64,000 bases of DNA from Picosynechococcus sp. PCC 7002 (GTDB taxonomy: Bacteria; Cyanobacteriota; Cyanobacteriia; Cyanobacteriales; MRBY01): contig NZ_CAWLFA010000001.1 in the NCBI RefSeq assembly GCF_963860125.1, positions 1,302,001 through 1,366,000 on the forward strand, in the 5' to 3' direction. The notes beneath the pieces are model-generated. The model was not told where the DNA came from. It saw only the letters and a list, made by a program, of their open reading frames with translations, and searched no databases. Both the position numbers and the translations under genes were made by a program. The first letter of the stretch is position 1. Each line of letters begins with the position of its first letter. Shown one piece after another: positions 63,844-64,000 of the stretch.

Positions 63844-64000
63844 AGTTCCTGTAGCTAAAATCGCTCATCATAGCAAAAAACAAAAACTATATAATCCCAC
63901 AAAAACCCCACAAATTTGGAGTTTGGAGTTTATTTTTTTAATTTGGAGAAATTTGCAGAGCGGCGATCGCCCCTGGAATATCCCAACCGCGCCCCTGGAA

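Overview
The window is a piece of a cyanobacterial chromosome. HIP1 palindromes (GCGATCGC) occur throughout, inside genes and between them. Gene content includes CP12, a type II fructose/sedoheptulose bisphosphatase, PII, a CyanoP lipoprotein, the iron-stress genes isiA/isiB, RpaA, the phylloquinone-pathway thioesterase, and an aspartokinase with four ACT domains. An isiA-isiB-hydrolase order plus an intein in thyX fits a Picosynechococcus (Synechococcus sp. PCC 7002-like) strain; that placement is from memory of the family, not from a search.

Layout. 1-6998: 3' end of secA, a small unknown gene, a very large hybrid histidine kinase with an ethylene-receptor-like membrane sensor, and a beta-lactamase-fold protein. 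6995-9924: dnaN, cp12, a small membrane protein, tRNA-Phe(GAA) and a candidate 25-aa hydrophobic peptide. 9921-22527: lysC, an RRM RNA-binding protein, rpiA, ruvA, dnaB, a coiled-coil membrane protein, the asd-dapA-rnj cluster and tig. 22633-32589: map, ilvC, a methyltransferase, polA-bioF, two cyanobacterial proteins of unknown function and the DHNA-CoA hydrolase gene. 32713-39041: glnB, a cupredoxin, mfd, a STAS protein and a saccharopine-dehydrogenase-like enzyme. 39085-41659 (minus): the iron-stress operon isiA, isiB, hydrolase. 42061-49427: xth-folP, a flavin disulfide reductase, a lipoprotein, a secreted dienelactone-hydrolase-like enzyme, an Asp/Tyr-rich secreted protein and an FTR1 iron permease. 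49873-60038: a STAND ATPase, glpX, hemA, cyanoP, maf, and a three-gene block headed by a very acidic 911-aa protein. 60073-63843 (minus): rpaA, intein-containing thyX and dcd.

Functional themes. Carbon fixation (cp12, rpiA, glpX), aspartate-family and branched-chain amino acids (lysC, asd, dapA, ilvC), DNA replication and repair (dnaN, dnaB, polA, ruvA, mfd, xth), thymidylate supply (dcd, thyX, folP for folate), iron limitation (isi operon, FTR1) and global signalling (PII, RpaA, ethylene-type kinase). Most of the window is core genome. The parts with least explanation are intergenic: a structured leader before tig, two mutually exclusive foldings before the dienelactone-hydrolase-like gene, and iteron-like repeats with DnaA-box matches before the STAND ATPase gene. 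No CRISPR array, insertion sequence or prophage gene was seen.
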